Assembly (NCBI GenBank): GCA_030248295.1
Contig: JASANH010000754.1
Span: forward strand, 1 to 64,000
Reading direction: 5' to 3'
From: Mesodorylaimus sp. YZB2_4
Lineage: Eukaryota > Nematoda > Enoplea > Dorylaimida > Dorylaimidae
Length of the DNA stretch: 64,000 nt
Shown piece by piece: positions 47,536-59,566 of the stretch. Both the position numbers and the translations under genes were made by a program. The notes under the pieces were generated by a model. That model searched no databases. It was not told where the DNA came from and worked only from the letters and a program-made list of their open reading frames with translations. The number at the start of each line of letters is the position of its first letter. Position 1 is the first letter of the stretch.

Positions 47536-48323
47536 GGGGTGAGGGGATGGGAACATGCGTTACAGCATTGGTTGTCGCACATTAGCTTCAGTGAAGATTA
47601 TGTCGAAAAAAGTATGGCACTGAAGATGCTGTCAGCTTACGAACTTTTTGAACACCCCTCGCCTAACACAATTTAAAAAGGCTTCGGATGAAGGACACTC
47701 ATAACACATATTTTGGATAATTCTAGCAAGATATGAGCAAAGCCTGCTGGACTCTTTGACTGTACCCCACAGTCTTTCTGCCATTGGCGATGATCGAAAT
47801 GTCGAGTTTTCTAGCACCTGATTATGCATCCCAATTATTATGTGTCTCACAGTTAGTTAATGCGAGTAGAATGTGTGTGGTATGGCCTGCAAATAGTGGT
47901 TCAGTGTTCGTTCAGGATCGGGACCGGATTCAGTCAATCATGGCCGGCATCGAGACTAGCACTGTAGCTATGGGGATCTTTTGCAGTGTCCAGTCTCATC
48001 TGAATCTATGATGGTACCAGCAGGCAAGATGTGAAGAGGCTCGACTTGCAATCGATCGTGTGCTCGGAGCCAGCAGCTCATCAGGGTGATGTTTCAGCGG
48101 GCTAGGTCGGACGACTTGGTTGGCTGCCCTGGGGTCTTTTGGGTGGCGCATAAGCTCCACCTTTGTCGTAGATTAGACTTCTCTACTCGAGAAAATACTC
48201 CAAAAATTGCGTAAGTAATCTCATAGTTCTATTTCCACAGAAGGCAATCAGCCGTTTTTTCTGCATTTTCCAGATTTATAGCACTGTTTACAGTCACCGG
48301 AAGAATCAACTTTACCCTGCCTT

Positions 48324-48347
48324 GATGATGATGATGATGATGATGCC
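48324..48347 (+). repeat. (GAT)n microsatellite
   Basis: Seven to eight tandem GAT triplets. Confidence 0.9.
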
Positions 48348-49754
48348 ATTTCGCGAACTTTTTGAACCCCGTTCATGCTGTACATGCGAACATCATCCAT
48401 GCGCACATGCCATGATCCGTTTCTGCTGCTTTCCCCGCCCTTGTGCCAGCTGACATTTGCTAACGATAAGACATGGCTGTGACGTTTTTGGAATCACGGC
48501 CCGTTTTTATCGAGATCGAACAAACATCAAGTGGTTCGTTTCGCTCTTGGTTCGGCTACAAAAGCCAGCTCGTTCGAATGTGACCTGCTGTACTGTACAA
48601 ATGGTAGATCACGTCGCGTATCAGGGACCGCTTTTCGCTCGCATTTATGACATCTGCGAGATGATGCTCAATGGAAGCGGTCACAACGATATTTTGAACT
48701 ATAGTGCATAAAACTATCACATACCTCCATCTTTACTGCGCGAAAAAGCCCCCCCCCCCCCCCCCAAGTTAATATAACTCTTGGATCCACAAACCAAACG
48801 TATCTCATAACACGAAACTAAGTGGTTTTATGTGCATATCTCCGCAATCGGCCATGATGAAAAATCGTTTTGGATCATTCTGTAGCTTAGAAGGATATGC
48901 CAGAACCAAAAATTACCAAAATCCATCACGCGGTTCTCAAGTGGCGCCCCCAAAAGTGCATAAAAACAATAACTTCAATTGAAACATGAATCACAAAAGG
49001 AAGAACTATCTTCTGGCACAGGCATCGTGCAGTTGCAACTTGATGCTGAAAACAGTCGTACCAACTAAGGGTAGTTAGACCCCATCCAATCCAGCAGCGA
49101 GCGAGACACAAGCACACACACGCACTGCTATTTTCGACAATTGCTAACCAGACCTGGCAGGCGCGGGAGAGAATGTGGCGGGACATTAATTCTGACTGGA
49201 GCAGGCAAGTCTTGCGACTATACTTGCGGCTGAAACATCAACCCGAGGAGTTGGCGTTTTCCAGTCAGGAGAGATCGATCACTCTCTCCCACTCACCACT
49301 CGCCACCAGGCATGCTTTACTCATCGTCAGTGTCGATCAGTGCCTGTGTATGCTTGCCTACTGCACATATCCCATCTCGTAGCCAGCCTGCTTTACAACT
49401 TTCCCCTTCCCTTACATGGCCTATCAGTGCGAGTATTGTCGTTTCGTGGATAGATATTTGAAATAAGTGCATTGAGAGCCGCAAGGAGTCATAACGGGGA
49501 CGGCGAACATTGGGGCATGCCCGAGGCAATCCATACCTGATCTGGCCTGACCTGACCACGAGCCGCAATAGCCGAACCATCCGCAATATAAGCTTACGAC
49601 GTGGGGCTCTCGCCAGAGGCTACAAGGCTAAGATAAAGTGCGTCTTTTTTTGAAAATCAATTGTCTGTGACCCTCTTGGACACACATTGCATTTTGCATA
49701 GCTGTATGGCAAATGCACTTCGAATACAGTACATGAACCACAGGAATGGAGGCT

Positions 49755-49870
49755 AGCTTGACCCTGTTCGGGGTCTGAAATGCTGAAGATGGTCGCGGGT
49801 TCGCACCATGGGCAAAGCTGGGACCAGCTTACTCACCTTATAACCTGTTCGAAACCCCGCCTCTTGCCTT
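49755..49870 (+). repeat. tRNA-like B boxes (possible SINE)
   Basis: GGTTCGCACC (49798-49807) and GTTCGAAACCC about 50 bases later both resemble pol III B boxes. No complete tRNA fold seen. Confidence 0.25.
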
Positions 49871-51888
49871 GAGCGTGGGTTCTGTGATGTGCAGGCACCA
49901 ATGAGGCCCCAATTCAAAATACGCTTTCTGTATAAGGAACAAAAATATGCATTTGGGTTGGACTAGAGGCCTCGCAGAAATGATGGCCAGCCTAATTGTA
50001 AGGCGACTGGAACTGGGGGGGGGGGGGGGGTCCAGTTTTCACTGCTGCTCACTCCCGTCACTTTACACTTCGGCTGTCAAACAGGAGCGAAAATATGTAG
50101 ACACCGCGCACAGAGTCTATCCACGTGGCGGCCAGTCACCCGTGAGTACACATTCTCGGCAGCAGCAACTTTCATACGGCAAGCCTATGTGGCTGGGCCA
50201 GCACAGGGCACTGAATTTTATTAATAGTCAACGCGTTCGGAAAAAGTGATTTATCTAAATTTGGCAGGTTCATCACCAGCACCACCCGTAAAATCTGGTC
50301 CGTATGCACTGCACCACCTCTACGTCAAGGCAGTGTACAATATCACACCCCGATTAGCACGCGTCATGAGCCTAATGAGGTCAAAATGCAGGGTTAATGA
50401 CTGATTTATTTGCAGTCCAAAAACTGTAAGCATTTTATCAGTTTATGGGCCCCGCTAGTCCAAGAGTGTAATGGACCCACGTGTTTTTTTCTGGTCTTTT
50501 AGCACACGCGAGTCGCCTGCTGCCAGATAGCGAGCACGCTCATCTTGTTGGCCTACAGCGTTCGTTATCTGACAGCGGAGTGGGGTCGAGCCTCGTTCCT
50601 CATCTTTCACGCACATGTCACCTCATGTGGTGCAAAATAAGAAACTAAAGGCAAATGCGGATTCAGTCAGGGCCAGCACTGTGATAAGATACGAAGCACA
50701 CGCACGCAGGGCAAGCAAAAAATCGTAGATGAGGGTTGTCAGGGCGAAGTACAACAATAGAAGGCGGTGTGAGTTGGCGCTGTTCTTAGCTTTGGTAACC
50801 TAGCTTTATGAAGCACCAAATACACTCATACAGCTAGATAACCAAAGAAAAAGACAGTCCAGATTGGGAAATGCCCGTACCTAAAATAGAAGGCCAGTTT
50901 GCGCAACAGCAATCGACAAGTGCTCGACTGGTGAGGGGCTGGCCCGTATTCGACAACCGGGCTCAGCTTTTGAATAGGTCTTCATCGGAGCGTAGAAAGC
51001 TGCCAGTTGAAAAGGCCGTCTGGTCGAGGAATTGGCAAACGTGGAAACCGGTGCGTGTTGGCTTGCACAATAGGCTATGCAGGCACAATAAACATTCCCG
51101 CTATGACTCGAGCAAGAAATGTGGCGTCCGAGGTGAAGAAAGCAAGCTTTTCAACAAAAACCAAACGCAGATTAGTCAAAACGCACTTAAAAACCGATGC
51201 CTTGCAAGCGCTGGCGCGATGGATTGTGGGAGGCCACCACTGGCCCAGGGTACATCCAATCTCGAATGGGAGCCGTGGGGGCAAACAAAGTGTTCATAAA
51301 TTGGAAAACAGTCAGCCGGCCATGAGCGGGCGAATATGCGCACTGAGGCCTGCTCGTTTTGATCGAGTGACGGGGTCGTCGCGACAGCCTCGATCCTATC
51401 GCATTTCGAAACGGCCTCGCTCGGGTCGTCGCCACCCACCTACGACCTCGTCGAACGCGCACCGATCCTATCTCCCTTTGAAACCTATACTCGCCACGGG
51501 CCTACGATAAAGTCGGTATTTTATTTACACTAAACGTCGACGACGAAACCGGACTGGCCGCATTTTTCTAAACGCCGATGGTGGGCGGATTGGAAGCCAA
51601 GACGACACGAATATTGGCAATGATGAAACGCCAGTTTCCATGTTCATCACCCAAACCCATCAAAGTACGGTAAGGAGGCGAAAAAATAAGAAAAACACGG
51701 CCGAGGTGAAGGACGTAGGCGGACACACGACCCGCGACCTGCACCAACACCAGCAGCGGGCCCGAATTCTATTTCTTGTCACAATCAATCACGCATTCCA
51801 TTCTAGAATATGACTCACCCGCCAGACTAATCTAACTTCTGATCACTTATCCCCTTTGAGCAACAACCCCAGCCCGACCCTTCTCTCT

Positions 51889-54800
51889 TTAATGTTCCAT
51901 CGACTTCAAGAACTTCTCGTACGCCTCTTCCTCCATCAGAGCATCCAATTCTTGAGGTGATGACAGATCCACTTTGAAAAGCCATCCTAGTTTAGGCAAG
52001 ACGGACCCGAGTCAGACTGGCAATCCCGAAACAGTGCCTCATTACCTTTCTCGTAGCACGATTTGTTGATCAGCGATGGTTGCGCCTCGAGTGCACTGTT
52101 CGTCTCAGTCACTTTGCCAGACGCTGGTGCGTAAATGTCGCTGGCAGCTTTCACACTTTCCAGTGTCCCGCATTCGGCTGAAAAGGTACACAAATTCGAA
52201 AACAATACTCGCCAAAATTAAATCACTTACAATGCTGCTTCACTTCAGAACCGACATCAGGCAACTGACTGTATACGATTTCACCCAGAGCTTCCTGAAA
52301 AAGAAAGACTGTCACTCGCTACAAGACATTACTACTTTCACTATGCACTCCAGTGTGTCCTAGGCACCACTTACACCGACAGCTTAGATTGACTCTACCA
52401 TGTGCATATGTGAAGAGGTATTGACTAACCTGGACTGGTTCTCGATTTGCATTGATACTCACCTGCTGTTTCGTGTCTGTGTGTGTGTGCCTTTGGTGGC
52501 CCTCTCATAATCAGTCCGGAGTCGGGCCATCTTAGTAAACAGCTGCTTTCAAACAAAAATGCAGTAAGAATTATACAACTGGAACCATTCTCTTCAGAGA
52601 CCCAAAGATCAGAAAGCTGTTTTCAAAATGCAAGGCACTTCCATCAAAATCAATTATTCACCAGTGGTCACTGCAGTGACCCTGATATCAACAGCAGGAC
52701 TATGGGGACGACACTGTTCCATGCTCGCCGGCAAGAATGTAATGGATGAGAACTATGCTACGAACACCACCCTTTTCCTATTAGGGATAGGTCAAGGTCG
52801 GGGTCACTTTTTTTGGGGATAGGAATCGGGCCAAGGATCAAAATTTTTTCGCATTTTTCTGCTTTTTGCCCATGAACCTATTTTCCTCACTAAGCACACT
52901 GTAGTAATCTTTAGCAGGTTTTAAAAAAGCTTTTTATTGGGCCGATTTTCAAGCATTATATATAAGCTGAAATGGATAAGTAAATTTGACTTTCGATACA
53001 CGTCCGCCAAGGTCAGCATATGCTTAAGCAAGATCAGTGTCGCTATCGTTGTCATAGATTTGAGCTGATGTTGCTGCCTGTTCATCGCTACTGCATCATC
53101 GCAAATATGATGGATCAATTGCCTAGCGTGCTTATGCCTATATGCAGAATCCGATGCCTCAATGTCGAGATCGGGATCTCCCCGTGGTATCTTCTCCAAT
53201 GTAGGGCAATTCCCTCTATTACACCAGCCGCTAGCTACCTAGCAATATGGCGCCAGACCACTGCACCGCCGCGGCCGCCCTCACCCATTCACATGATCTT
53301 CCCAGCATCCAGCACCAGAATTCCACCAAGTTTCAAATACCCAATTCAATGCTTCTCAAGGTTTTTTCATTTCCCATGTAAAAATTAAACAAATCCCATC
53401 TAAGCTCTGAGATTAAGTGCGGAACACAAAATCCCGCACACACTCGGTTATGCGTACTATATATGCTCTGGTAATCAGTTGTTCAGCTGATTTTTGCCAG
53501 ATGGTGGAAAATTGGCAGGTGGTTCCAAATGGTCAATTTGCATCCTAGCACAGACTGGGCCACACACTATTCTACTGTACGTCATCTGTCCGTTGGATTC
53601 CTGCGTAGCCTATCTATAGGCGTATTTGCATGGTGTAAGCAATGGCTTAGTAATTTCTTGTCCAAATCCTAGTTTTGTCAGCTTCAAACTTCGAAGCTGT
53701 GCATGAAGCGGGTGTATGGTCATTTCATGCAGTGGCCATTTCATGCAGTGTCCCTCGACGGCTCATAGCCGCGTTTCGTAATCTGATAAAATAAGGTGGG
53801 ACTAAAGTGGATTTCTGCTGAAATGATTAAAAAAGGTCTCAAAATGATTAGTCTGCATAAAGCGGTTGACGGTTTGGCAGTGTTTCCTGCTCCTTCCAGG
53901 GATCCATCAAGAACTGACTACACGAATTCATTTACAACCACATCCTTCCTGACCCGAGATCAGGAAACGACAACTGACAATGATTGAAACGATCGCATAA
54001 GCCTTCGGTCCACCCGGGCAAAGACTTTCGAAAACCCTTGATGACGGAACCGCCCTCCTGAAAACTGCTAGCAGAGAAAGCCCAACACAACAAATTTTTG
54101 ATCTAACATGGGATATGCGGCCTGGCCTTTGCGCCTTCAAGGGGGCAACATGTCACGTCTACTTGGATATGTTCCCGCATTCCGCCGAGAACAACGGGGC
54201 GGGAGTGGGGAGGGCACCAACCAAATGTGAGTCCTCCAGGACAATCCAGCCTGGGTTTTGCGCCTATAAGGAGAAGCAACCACTCTGCCAATGGCCAGTG
54301 CTCCGGGACAACTTTCTGTAACATTGGTTCCATTTCTGAAATTTCATCCAATGCACAGTTGTATGGCTAGTTATTCAGTCGCTGCCACGAAACTTGAGGC
54401 ACTTTCGATCGGGGTCGATCTGATACCAGCGGACAGCGATAGTGGAATCAACTGAACGCAATACGCAACCAGGTACAACTTGGACCCCTATGCCCTGAAT
54501 TCGGATACGTCCTGCAGATTCCGGAGGCAGCTCGAGGAAAATATCAGAAATGCACATTGACCCATGAGTTAGACTGGAATCAAGAAAAAAACAGAACCAA
54601 AAATCAGCCTTAAGCGGGGATCGAACCCGCTCGGGCTTATTTATTCTGCTTGCATTAGATGTAGCGAGCCGCGAGCTAAAAGAGTAAGCCCTACAAGCGT
54701 ACAGTACGTGTACTGTCAGGGAATGGTGCATGCCGGTTATGCCCCCAGTGTTCAGAGCACGACACATCTTGCGCCAATGCGCTGGCATGCACTGTTGAGG

Positions 54801-55284
54801 CCTGCCCTATCAGGCGGTCACATCCCAGGGCCTGGTCACGTGATCATGATATCGTCGATCCAGGTGCTGCTCTTACGAACGTGAGGGAATCCAAAAGCTA
54901 TATCAAGCCATCGCGGATTGTTTGTTGCAGTTTGCACGATAATGACCCCTCTTCCAGATGCATTCAATAATTTTGCATTTCATCACTTTGGCTGTGCACG
55001 CCTGTCACGTTTTTTTGACTTCCCAGAAAAATAAAACTCTGACTTACTTGTGCATAATTACTGATGCCCACCGTGCCGATTTTACCCTCAACCGTTATCC
55101 ATTCGTGCTTTTCAGTGAACTTTCTTTTACCTAAAACATTACCACACGATAAAAACCTCTTAGTCACAAATTTGAATTTTGGTACCCAGAACAACAGACG
55201 ACGATGAAAATGACCGCTGAAGTGCAAATCTATGAAAAACAATACTCCGCGACGCAAGTCTGAAGGCCTGGCGCAATGGAACAT
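51889..55284 (-). CDS. GCSH: Glycine cleavage system H protein, mitochondrial
   Basis: Four minus-strand exons: 55284-55048, 52294-52231, 52177-52046, 51986-51889; 177 codons, phases 0,1,1. The H protein carries the lipoyl arm that shuttles the aminomethyl group between P, T and L proteins in mitochondria. The N-terminal 50 or so residues are basic and hydrophobic, as for a targeting peptide. Mature sequence starts [11 protein letters not shown], then [39 protein letters not shown] with the lipoyl lysine at K110, INKSCYEKG and [19 protein letters not shown]. All conserved positions are present. Intron 1 is 2.75 kb, unusual here, and holds a tRNA-like repeat near 54620. Head to head with the hnRNP gene. 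Confidence 0.95.
54601..54700 (-). repeat. tRNA-derived SINE-like element in GCSH intron 1
   Basis: On the minus strand TAGCTCGCGGCTCGCT resembles an A box. About 45 bases later GCGGGTTCGATCCCCGC forms a perfect five-pair T arm with a B box. The acceptor stem pairs poorly and the spacing between boxes is long, so this is a tRNA-derived repeat, not a working tRNA gene. A T-rich tail follows the B box. Confidence 0.55.
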
Positions 55285-55639
55285 GCGAAATCAACATTTC
55301 TGGAAAGTTTGGCTCGGGCGAATGTTTGACAGCCGGAAGTGAACTGCTGTAATTTAGGTAGCCATTTCCCGCGCACAGCAGAACGTGATGCTCAGGTAAG
55401 TTGTTTTACTTTATATCAAATAATGATGGTTAGTTGAGTGCTATTGGACATTATCGATCGATATTTTAGCATTGAAAAGCGCGTAGTCACTCTTTCGGTC
55501 GGTTCATGCAAGGAGTTGGTCGGTTGTTATCGTTTCAGCACCAAATTTGGTGATCGAAATTACTAGTTATTGCTTTTTCTGAACCTTATTCGTAATATCA
55601 TTGTTCTAAATTCCATACTCAGACAATAAGGCGTCGAAA
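55285..55639. promoter_or_regulatory. Shared promoter interval of GCSH and hnRNP genes
   Basis: Only 355 bases separate the two divergent start codons, so both promoters and 5' UTRs must lie here. No individual motif is called. Confidence 0.5.
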
Positions 55640-57588
55640 ATGCCCGAGCCTAAATCGGAGGTAGAGGTAAGAAAAAAATTGCTTTCTCGTCTTGGTACGA
55701 TTTTTCTAAATTTTATTTCTAAATTTTAGACTGGTCAGTATAACAAAATTTTTATCGGTGGATTGACCTACAATACTACGGATGAGATGTTGAAAGAATT
55801 TTATGAACAATGGGGCGAAGTTGTCGATTGTATCGGTAAGTGGCCGAACCTATTTTACATGGACCCAGGGGGTCCGTTATATGTATACGTGTCTTTTGTA
55901 TCCGTTCTTTGTCGGTAAAATACCTCGTAGTTGCACAAGATATAAATTTTAGTTTGTTATCGTCACACTTTTTGGTTTGTTTTTAGCAAAAAGTTTGTCC
56001 AAATATGTCCAACTTTGTCCAAATAATTTGTCCGAGTTTGTCCAAATACATACATAGGTGTATACTGTTCGTAAACAGAATTCTGTGCTCAGGGGACACA
56101 CGGTACTTCCAGTGTTTGACGAACAACATTTTTCCGTTTTGGGAAAGAAAAGACTTTTACTTTATTCAGCGTGATATTGTAGCTTTAGTCATAATGTATT
56201 CGATCCCGTTTTTCAGTGATGCGCGATGCGGCCACGAAACGTTCTCGGGGATTCGGTTTCGTCACTTACTCAGAGCCATCGTCGGTCGATCAAGCGATGA
56301 ATAATAGACCACACGTCATCGATGGAAAGACGGTCGAGCCGAAACGAGCCATTCCACGTGATGTAAGATCAAGTTTCTTCTTAAGAACGATAAATAATTC
56401 TTTTAGCTTACAGATGAGCGGAAAACCCGAAACGAACGTTTCGGTCAAGAAGCTTTACGTCAGCGGAGTTCGCGAAGAGCACACGGAACAGATGTTCCGG
56501 GAGTATTTTTCCCAGTTCGGTACGGTTAGCGAAGTGGATATTATAACCGATAAGGCAACTGGGAAGAAACGAGGATTCGCCTTTGTCTCATTCGACGATT
56601 ATGACCCCGTGGATAAATGCGTCTGTAAGTTGCTTGTTTCTTTTTTTCTGAGGTTTCTACATCAATGGTATCTCTTAAGTGCAAAAGTCGCATATGATTG
56701 ATGGCAAACGCTGCGATGTGAAAAAAGCTTTGAGCAAGGAGGAGATAAAGAAGGCGGAGCAGCAAAGTAGAGATCGCCAAGAACGTGACATGCGGTCCCG
56801 AGGAACAGCTCGTAAGTACAATGGCAACGATTTTGATATCTTTGTTATGTTGATGATTTTTAGGTGGTGGCGCTGGAGGTGCTGGCGGCGGCGGCGGTGG
56901 TGCTGGCGGCGATTGGATGAACGGTAGTTACGGGGGTGGTGCCGGGGGCGGAGGTGGTTACGGTAAGTGGTGATCGGATCCCTAGCATTGTACCTTTAAG
57001 ATGGGAAAAGTTGTTTAATAGGGGGTGGATGGAACCAGGGTGGCGGACAATGGGGTCAAGGAGGTGGTTCTTGGGGTCCCTCTGGCGGTGGCGCTGGTGG
57101 ATGGAGCCAGAGTCAAGGTAAGTTTAGAAAGGTTTTGTCGCCCGTATCTGCGTTGGTTCAGATCACATTTGTAACAGGATATGGCGGATATGGTAGTGGA
57201 GGATATCAGAGCGGATATGGAGCAAGCGGCGGAGCATCCGCTGGAGGCGCGTCCAGCGGGTATCAAGGAGGTAAGTACTTATTTCGGGGCTGGTTAAGGC
57301 TATCAGCTGTAAGTAAACGCGGCATTTCAGGTTGGAGCGGTCAAGGTGGATGGGGCGCTCAGCCGAGCAGCTGGGGACAAAGTGCTGCTGCTCCAGCGGC
57401 TGCGCAACCAGCCGCAGCTGGATGGACCCAGACTCCTCAAGGCTGGCAAGGTCAAGGTAAGAATGGGACTGGTCGTTGTGTCCAGCCAGGTCAACGAAGT
57501 CCTCTTGATAGGTGGATGGAGCCAAGGTGGAGGCGCTGCAGCAGCTACTGGTGGGGCGAGTGCAGGAAACTGGGCCACGCGTCGTTAG
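55640..57588 (+). CDS. hnRNP A/B-type RNA-binding protein, two RRMs and Gly-rich tail
   Basis: Ten exons: 55640-55666, 55730-55835, 56217-56362, 56414-56624, 56680-56811, 56864-56962, 57022-57117, 57178-57270, 57331-57456, 57512-57588; 371 codons, phases consistent. These nuclear proteins bind pre-mRNA and regulate splicing, export and stability. RRM1 (about 14-90) has RNP2 KIFIGGL and RNP1 RGFGFVTY. The linker [10 protein letters not shown] leads to RRM2 (about 105-180), with KLYVSGV and RGFAFVSF. The rest is a Gly/Ser/Trp/Gln/Tyr-rich low-complexity tail built from exons of 77-126 bases, each beginning in phase 1, so single tail exons could be skipped in frame where their length is a multiple of three (exons 6-9 all are). 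It ends ATRR. Member-level orthology (A1, A2/B1, A3) is not resolved. Confidence 0.95.
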
Positions 57589-58799
57589 GCAGGTGTTGGA
57601 AGGTCGGTCGCGGAGTAAACATCGATTTGTCCTCTTGTAAGTCGGGTGTTGGTCGGTTGGGCAACTGCTGAGTTCAGTTTAGAACCTCGGGAACGGAAAT
57701 AGGGTGAGAGATATGTTATACGTTTTAGGTATATAGTGTATCAGTTAGCGAAGTTTTCTCAAAATTGCTTCTACTACTATATTGCACCTAATGCGTCGGG
57801 ATCGAGTATTATGCAGATTACGTAAGGTTGGAGCGAGGTCGCGGATATGGGCGTGTCAGTCTGATATGACCCTAGCCAAAGTGGATAACGTCAGTTGATT
57901 AGGAAAGAAAGGAAAGACAGGTCGGCATCAGCGTAGAGTGGCTCCGCATTTTAATTAAGTGAAATAGGATAGACGCTGGGTTTCGATTTTGGGTGTTGTT
58001 TTTTGCGCACTTCAGGTACCTAATGTTTTCGATGCTCCTTTGGATTATTGGTTTTGCGTCATTATGTGAGGATACGTGTTGAGTATACTTGAGTCTCACC
58101 TGTTTTAAATACCACCGTATGACGACCCTGGGTTTCTGCGTTCCATTTGATGTGTAAGAATAAAGCCTAAGCCGTAGCTTTTTGTATTAGCTTGGTTAGA
58201 GGCGCAGGAGATGGCTCGCTTTGACAGCTGTGCGAGCAGGTAGCGTGGGTTCCAGGCCCGAGGGCATACCAAGTCGGCAGTGAGATTATCGCGTCTAGAA
58301 TGTCGATATGGCTTGGAGAAAAGATGTGTCTTGGGAAAGTAAGGTCAGTGTAGTGGAGCAGACACAGGCCCAGTACGACAGGATTCTAAGGTGAGCGAGG
58401 TTGCAATCCAGAAGTGATGCTGTGCGTTGAGTCTTTGCGAGGATGGTCCTGACGAGACGTTCTTGTTTCAGGACCTGGTCAAGGCTGAAATGTGGCGCCG
58501 TCGAGGCAAAACGAGAGACCCTGCCGAGCCATAAGGTAAGTGTGTGCATCAGTAAAGCGTGCTTTTCCATCTCTTTATTGATTTTAAGGTGTGCAAGCGC
58601 AAATGCAAACGATGTGAACGCATAATGGCTGAAATTAGCTTGGGAAATCCATACTGAGGAGACGATGCAAAGTTTCAAACGGGATGAGATACTGAAACCT
58701 TACAGAACCATCTGACGTAATGTGTTATATATATATGTGGTCTAATGTTATTTTCTATGCTGCCACTCGTGTTCTGCAAGGCTGATCGTCAATTACAAC
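57589..58799. other. Intergenic, convergent 3' flanks
   Basis: 3' flank of the hnRNP gene (AATAAA at about 58150) and of the small mitochondrial gene. A short region near 58200-58265 has weak tRNA-like boxes. No supported ORF. Confidence 0.45.
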
Positions 58800-59352
58800 T
58801 CATTTCTTACGCAAAATGCGTTCTTGTTCTTCTCTACGCAGCTCTTGCAATTCTTGGTATCGTTGCTCATACTTGCTCACGTCCTCCCCCTTGGCCTTGC
58901 CCAGGATGATTCGCTCGTGCACCGTCTGTTCCTCCAGTGAAGGCAGTCGCTTCCAAAGCGGTTTCGCCAGTTCTTCGTCCATGTCGTTTTCTTCCCTAAA
59001 CGGTGCAACGACAACTGTATGGAATTAGAGGTGGCCTGACTGGAACTTACCTCAGGACCAAGAAATAAAGCATGAAGATAAAAGTGCTGGCCAAAAAGGA
59101 CATGTTGTTGGCAGTTCGGTATCTGGAGCCCTTGATCGCCACATCTTCCCAAAACGTCATAGGAACACTCGTAGGCGGGGCCCTATCACGTCGATATTGA
59201 TACGCGGCCGATTCGGAAAATTTTAGCGGCTGTTCGTCCGATTTTGTCGTCCCGGTTTCTTTTGAAGAGAAACAACGTTGACTGAATCGAGGGCAGCAGC
59301 GGAGTGACAAGAGAAAACGCGATGTCGAATTCGGATGCGAAATAAATGCCAT
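58800..59352 (-). CDS. Small mitochondrial single-pass protein, UQCC4/CCSMST1-like
   Basis: Two minus-strand exons: 59352-59051 and 58995-58800; 166 codons, phase 2. The N-terminus is rich in Arg/Ser/Phe with no acids (MAFISHPNSTSRFLLSLR), as in a mitochondrial targeting peptide. Then comes PLKFSESAAY, a linker, one membrane segment (MSFLASTFIFMLYFLVL, about 84-100), and directly after it R-E-E-N-D-M-D-E-E. The C-terminus is a charged helix. The order (KFS..A motif, one membrane pass, acidic REEs-D stretch) resembles UQCC4 (CCSMST1), a complex III assembly factor, but similarity is short and I hold this loosely. Mitochondrial inner-membrane location is likelier than the exact identity. Confidence 0.75.
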
Positions 59353-59566
59353 ATTTGAAATTTGAAAATGAAAACTCGACAACTTTGTACTCGACAAGCA
59401 GCTTACGAATGGATGGGATGTTGACGTACAGGGTAAAAATAAGTTTCAGTTTAGTGTGCGCTACAGTAACCCGACGTCGAGTCGATGGTTCGGTCCTTTT
59501 CGTTCCTTCGATCGAAAATCCAGCCGAGAACCGCCAGTTTTTCGGTCAAAGAAGGTTCGTACTAAT
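59353..59566. promoter_or_regulatory. Shared promoter interval of the mitochondrial protein and CACTIN
   Basis: Only 214 bases separate the divergent start codons, so a bidirectional promoter is likely. Confidence 0.55.

Larger units (their letters stand above)
46094..51888. other. Repeat-rich 5.8-kb stretch without a supported gene
   Basis: Overlapping ORFs up to about 170 codons lie on both strands (for example 47067-47582 minus and 51007-51510 plus), but none shows a domain, splice context or codon pattern I trust. It contains homopurine and poly-C/poly-G tracts, a CATCAT-type microsatellite, a dispersed repeat copy and B-box-like sequences. The ELOC promoter should lie just above 46093. 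Confidence 0.45.

Noticed and set aside
47067-47582. 171-residue minus-strand ORF
   Set aside because: No domain, Cys/Ser-rich compositional look, overlapping open frames on both strands.
51007-51510. 167-residue Arg-rich plus-strand ORF
   Set aside because: Other frames are equally open and the sequence matches no family; a chance ORF in GC-rich DNA is likelier.
54601-54700. A working tRNA gene
   Set aside because: The T arm is perfect but the acceptor stem pairs poorly and the spacing is too long.
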